Positions 60,770-64,000 of a stretch of DNA of 64,000 bases are shown in pieces. Position 1 is the stretch's first letter, and every line of letters begins with the position of its first letter. The translations under genes and the position numbers were made by a program. Location: NCBI RefSeq assembly GCF_028372415.1, contig NC_092872.1:9678001-9742000 (forward strand), in the 5' to 3' direction. Under the pieces are notes generated by a model. The model was not told where the DNA came from and made no database searches. It saw only the letters and a list, made by a program, of their open reading frames with translations. The DNA comes from Notamacropus eugenii (taxonomy: Eukaryota > Chordata > Mammalia > Diprotodontia > Macropodidae).

Positions 60770-62330
60770 GCTCACGAACATGAAGAGTTGGAAGGCAAGC
60801 TGAGGTTATGAGTCAGACTTCCTAGCCCATGTCCAACATCTCTGAAAGGCTGCTCTCCAGCCTCTGCTCAAATGATGCCAACGAATTCATTACTTCTACA
60901 TCTGGACAGTTCCAATTATGACTAAATTCTTCCTAATTCTGAGTCAAAACCTACTTCCTAGTTCTTCTCTTTGGAAGCGGTACTAAATAAAATCAGAATT
61001 TTAGAGCTGGAAATTCCTACTTTGACCCATCCAACAAGATGTATGCAAACTATACTTGAAAATCTCCAATCCTCTGCCCCTCCCCTCTCTCCCTCTTTCA
61101 TTTTAACTTCCGGATAGCTCTAATTGTTAGGAAGATCTTCCCAATATCAAGCCTAAATTTTCTTCTTTGCAAGTTTCTCCCATTGCTCCCAGCTTTGGCT
61201 TTTGGGTCTCTTCAACACAAGAGTCCCCTGAATACTTGAACACTGCTAACATGCACTCCCTGAGTTCTCTCTTCTCCAGGCCAAATATCATGTAGTTCCT
61301 TCAACCAAGTCTCGTATGACTAATCATGTGCCTTCCTCAATGAACATCTGCAACCAGCTGCCTAGATTCATGCTTCAATGGTTAACACAGATACTGCCCC
61401 AGCCCCTTGTACTCTCCTTAGCCCTGTGATCAGGAAGCGCTGGCTGTCAATATTCAAATCCCTGTGCCTATCCCCAACTGTCCATTCCCTTATTCCCACT
61501 TTCCTGAACTGGAATGCCCCCCACTCAATGTCATACTCCAAATCTGCCTGTCTCTTTCACTGTGCCAGACTCCAGCATGCCTATCCCACAGGCATTCTAC
61601 CCTTCAGCATGCACTGACCCGGCTCCCTCTTGATATATACTCACTCCAATTGACCTGCTCCCCTTTCTAGTACTAGCTACATTTTTTCCCAGAATCCCCA
61701 GCGCAGTGGTCATGGTGGAGAAGTTAGAATGCTCCCTGCTCCTTACTGCCACTTCCAGACTCTCCTTTTACCACTCAGCAGCCTGTCCTTCCTACCAAAC
61801 TGATCCCTCAATCCAGAAGCTGGCTGCCAGATGTTTTTGGAACAGTTTGGTGCTAGGCTCCAGTCTCTCTCTCTTCCCCAATTTCTGCCTGCATGCTAGG
61901 GGACTCCAACATACTGATACTCGCCTCTAACGGCCTAATTTCTAGCTCCTCAATCTACTCAATTTCTACAATCTACTTCTTCACTCCACCTCAGCCACAC
62001 ACATACGAGGTCATATCCTTGATGTCAACATTATCCATGAGGATTCTAATGCTTCATTCACAAACTCTGAAATTCCTTTATCTGACCTTAATTGTTTGTC
62101 ATCCCATCTTGGCCCATGCCTTAGGCCTCCTAATACAATAACCTGTTCTCTTTAACTCCACAGCGTCTGCACCGGATACCCTCTCCTCTCTTTCCCATTT
62201 GGTGAACAACTCATTTCTACACTATCCTCTCCTCAGGTCCCTTGCCCTGCTTTCCTTCAGCCGATCATGAGTACAAATCCCAATCCTGGATTACCATCTG
62301 CCTCTTCCATTCTTATGATATTATTTTTAT
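60770..62330. mobile_element. CR1/L3-like LINE (antisense) and an old LINE ORF fragment (sense)
   Basis: 60,770-61,330 is antisense CR1 (TAATTGTTAGGAAGATCTTC, CTCCCATTGCTCCCAGC). 61,370-62,330 is a diverged sense L2-like stretch; broken frames read GDSNILILASNGLI and similar, recalling a LINE endonuclease region. Confidence 0.5.
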
Positions 62331-62599
62331 AAAACCTTACAAGAAATCCTGAATTACCTTGATGTACGGATATCTTACTGTAAAAGAGCCTATAAGGTAG
62401 CATTTTGTTCTATAGAATCAAATGGTTTTTCATAATCAACACTAAGTTCAATGAGATATTATTAGATTCTCTATATCTTTCAGGTAATTGTGAGATGGAA
62501 AAGTAGTCCCAGAAAGTGTCTTAGTCAGTAAATGCCTAACTTACTTGCCAAATGGAGAGAAGCAGCCGCCTAACTCAAGACTGGGCGAGACTCATTGTG

Positions 62600-63150
62600 T
62601 GATGGCAAAGAATTAGAACTTGAGGGGATGTCCGTAAATTAGGGAAACAGCTGAACAAATTATGGAATGTGGTTGTGATGGAATACTATTGTACCATAAG
62701 AAATGATGAGCAAGATGCTTTCAGAAAAACCTGGAAAGACTTACATGAAACAGATGGAAAGTAAGCAGAGCCAGGAGAATATTGTACATAGTAACAGCAG
62801 TATTTTATGATGATCAACTTGGCTATTCTCAGTAATACAATGATCTAAGACAATTCTCAAGAACTTATGATGAAAAAATGCCATCTACCACCAGAGAAAG
62901 AACTGATGGAATCCAAATGCAGATCCAAGCATACTTTTTAAAACTTGTTTTTTTTTTTTTTTTTGGAGGGGTGTTTTCTTTCACAACATGACTACTGGAA
63001 GTATTTTTTATAACTGTACATATATAATCTATATCAAATAGCCTGCCTAGGGAAGGAAAGGAGGGAGAGAATTTAGAATTCAATTTTTTTAAATGAATGT
63101 TAAAAATTGTTTTTGCACGTAATTGGAAAAAAAATTTAAAAATAAAAAGA
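62600..63150 (+). mobile_element. Marsupial L1 3' UTR with poly-A tail, sense
   Basis: Well-preserved: GAACTTGAGGGGATGTCCGT, CTGAACAAATTATGGAATGT, AACCTGGAAAGACTTACATG, CATCTACCACCAGAGAAAGA, a T-run, CACAACATGACTACTGG, and an A-rich end at 63,128-63,150. 63,160-64,000 carries no recognisable repeat and, apart from the weak exon candidate, no coding signal. Confidence 0.85.
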
Positions 63151-63857
63151 CTGGGCTAGAATATAAACTTGTCTGTAAAATTTTACCCAAAAAAGATAGA
63201 CAGTTATGAACAGGAGTACCTCTTTAAAAAGAGGAAAATAATGAAAGGTAAAATCATTTTGTAAAATCTGGGCAAGACGAACTGAGCAAAGTCTTCCCAA
63301 GTGCATTTAAGACGAAAATGAAAATACTACAGACTTAAGAAAAATGAAAAAGATTTGGGAAAAAGTTTTCCAAGAAGCTATTTTCTTGAAACAAGACAGA
63401 ACTTCAGTCCTCAAGGTGACTAAAGGGAGCCATGATGGGAAAAGCAGCTGGGTTGGAACAAGTATATATACAGAGGAGAGTCATACTGGAGGAGTTATGA
63501 TTCTGAAGACACTGAAGGGCTCATATATAAGCTATCTGAGAGAAAGGAAAATAGCAAAGCTATAGAGAAAAATCTGACTTTATTAATATCGAAAAAAATG
63601 GTCATGAAAGCCTTGAATTACTGACCTACATACCTACTCTACTACTTATACAAAATGTGGATAAGAGTCACCTATATAGTAATCAAGGGCATTCTCAAAG
63701 AGCAAGGAATAGATTTTTACAAACAGTATTTGACAATGGAGCACATTTCTGAAATCTGTTCTCCCCACATCTAGAGAGCACGTCAGATCACGCCCAGCTT
63801 TCCCCTCCTCCATCACAAATTCTAGGAAGGAGTAGTCATTTCCATTTTCCCAGTTAC

Positions 63858-63919
63858 CAGTTCATCCTTGTCAGTAAGAATCAGACCCTGAACATGCTTC
63901 AAAGGTAGAGAAGTCACCC
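63858..63919 (-). CDS. Weak candidate upstream exon of the MEIOC-like gene
   Basis: On the minus strand CCCATTTTAG precedes 63,919 and GAACTG|GTAACTG follows 63,858. The 62 bases are open in the one frame that ends in phase 0, as the next exon needs (VTSLPLKHVQGLILTDKDEL). The polypyrimidine tract is weak and I cannot align the peptide with MEIOC. It may well be chance. Confidence 0.2.
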
Positions 63920-64000
63920 CTAAAATGGGTTCAGAAGTTATTAGCTGCTCTGCTTTTGAGAGGCGATGCTCCTGGTAGATGTGGGGACAGAGTCACCTAC

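Noticed and set aside
63344..63565. 73-residue + strand ORF near the right edge
   Set aside because: No family resemblance, no splice or promoter context, ordinary AT-rich sequence; chance ORF.

Overview
The window is vertebrate nuclear DNA, almost certainly from a marsupial and probably an Australian one. The coding parts are short exons with canonical splice signals, separated by introns full of old and younger retroposons: CORE/MIR-type SINEs, CR1/L3- and L2-type LINEs, a marsupial-type L1 3' end, and two copies of a roughly 310-bp SINE (19,369-19,682 and 34,073-34,372) that I recognise as the WALLSI type of Australian marsupials. There are no operons, tRNA or rRNA genes, or CRISPR arrays.

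Two genes are visible, both transcribed from the minus strand. On the left (96-14,034) lies the start of OBSCN, encoding the giant sarcomeric protein obscurin. Four coding exons are present: the initiator exon with three Ig domains, two single-Ig exons and one FN3 exon. They join in frame (phase 1 throughout), and the gene continues off the left edge. A GC-rich block ending in a strong minus-strand donor at 31,346/31,347 is the best candidate for the non-coding first exon. One OBSCN intron (2,372-2,495) appears to use a GC donor.

On the right (50,185-60,452, upstream exons beyond) is a MEIOC-family gene: six exons joining into an open 868-codon stretch, including one 1,765-bp internal exon and the conserved C-terminal coiled-coil/YTHDC2-partner region. 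Two things suggest it is not ordinary MEIOC (human 17q21.31) but a second copy. Its sequence differs from MEIOC as I recall it even in the conserved tail, and it sits beside OBSCN, whose human home is 1q42. Human 1q42 and 17q21 are paralogous regions (GJC2/GJC1, WNT9A-WNT3A/WNT9B-WNT3), so this is best explained as a whole-genome-duplication sister of MEIOC that I do not know from humans. This is the main discovery candidate.

Region by region: 1-14 kb holds OBSCN exons and introns with a degenerate purine-rich minisatellite (about 2.84-5.04 kb) and inverted arrays of a second repeat unit (9.5-12.1 kb). 14-31 kb is repeat-rich probable OBSCN intron 1. 31.3-31.7 kb is the probable OBSCN promoter/first exon. 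32-42.9 kb is intergenic and repeat-rich (L1, L3-like LINE, SINEs, DNA transposons). 42.9-50.2 kb is AT-rich and SINE-poor and may be the long 3' UTR of the MEIOC-like gene. 50.2-60.5 kb is the MEIOC-like gene. 60.5-64 kb is its upstream intron, with CR1, L2-like and L1 remnants and one weak candidate exon.

The two genes have no evident functional link: OBSCN is a muscle scaffold, and the MEIOC family acts in germ cells. Their adjacency is informative about genome history rather than a shared pathway. All repeat-family names are from recognition of consensus-like text, not from a database search.
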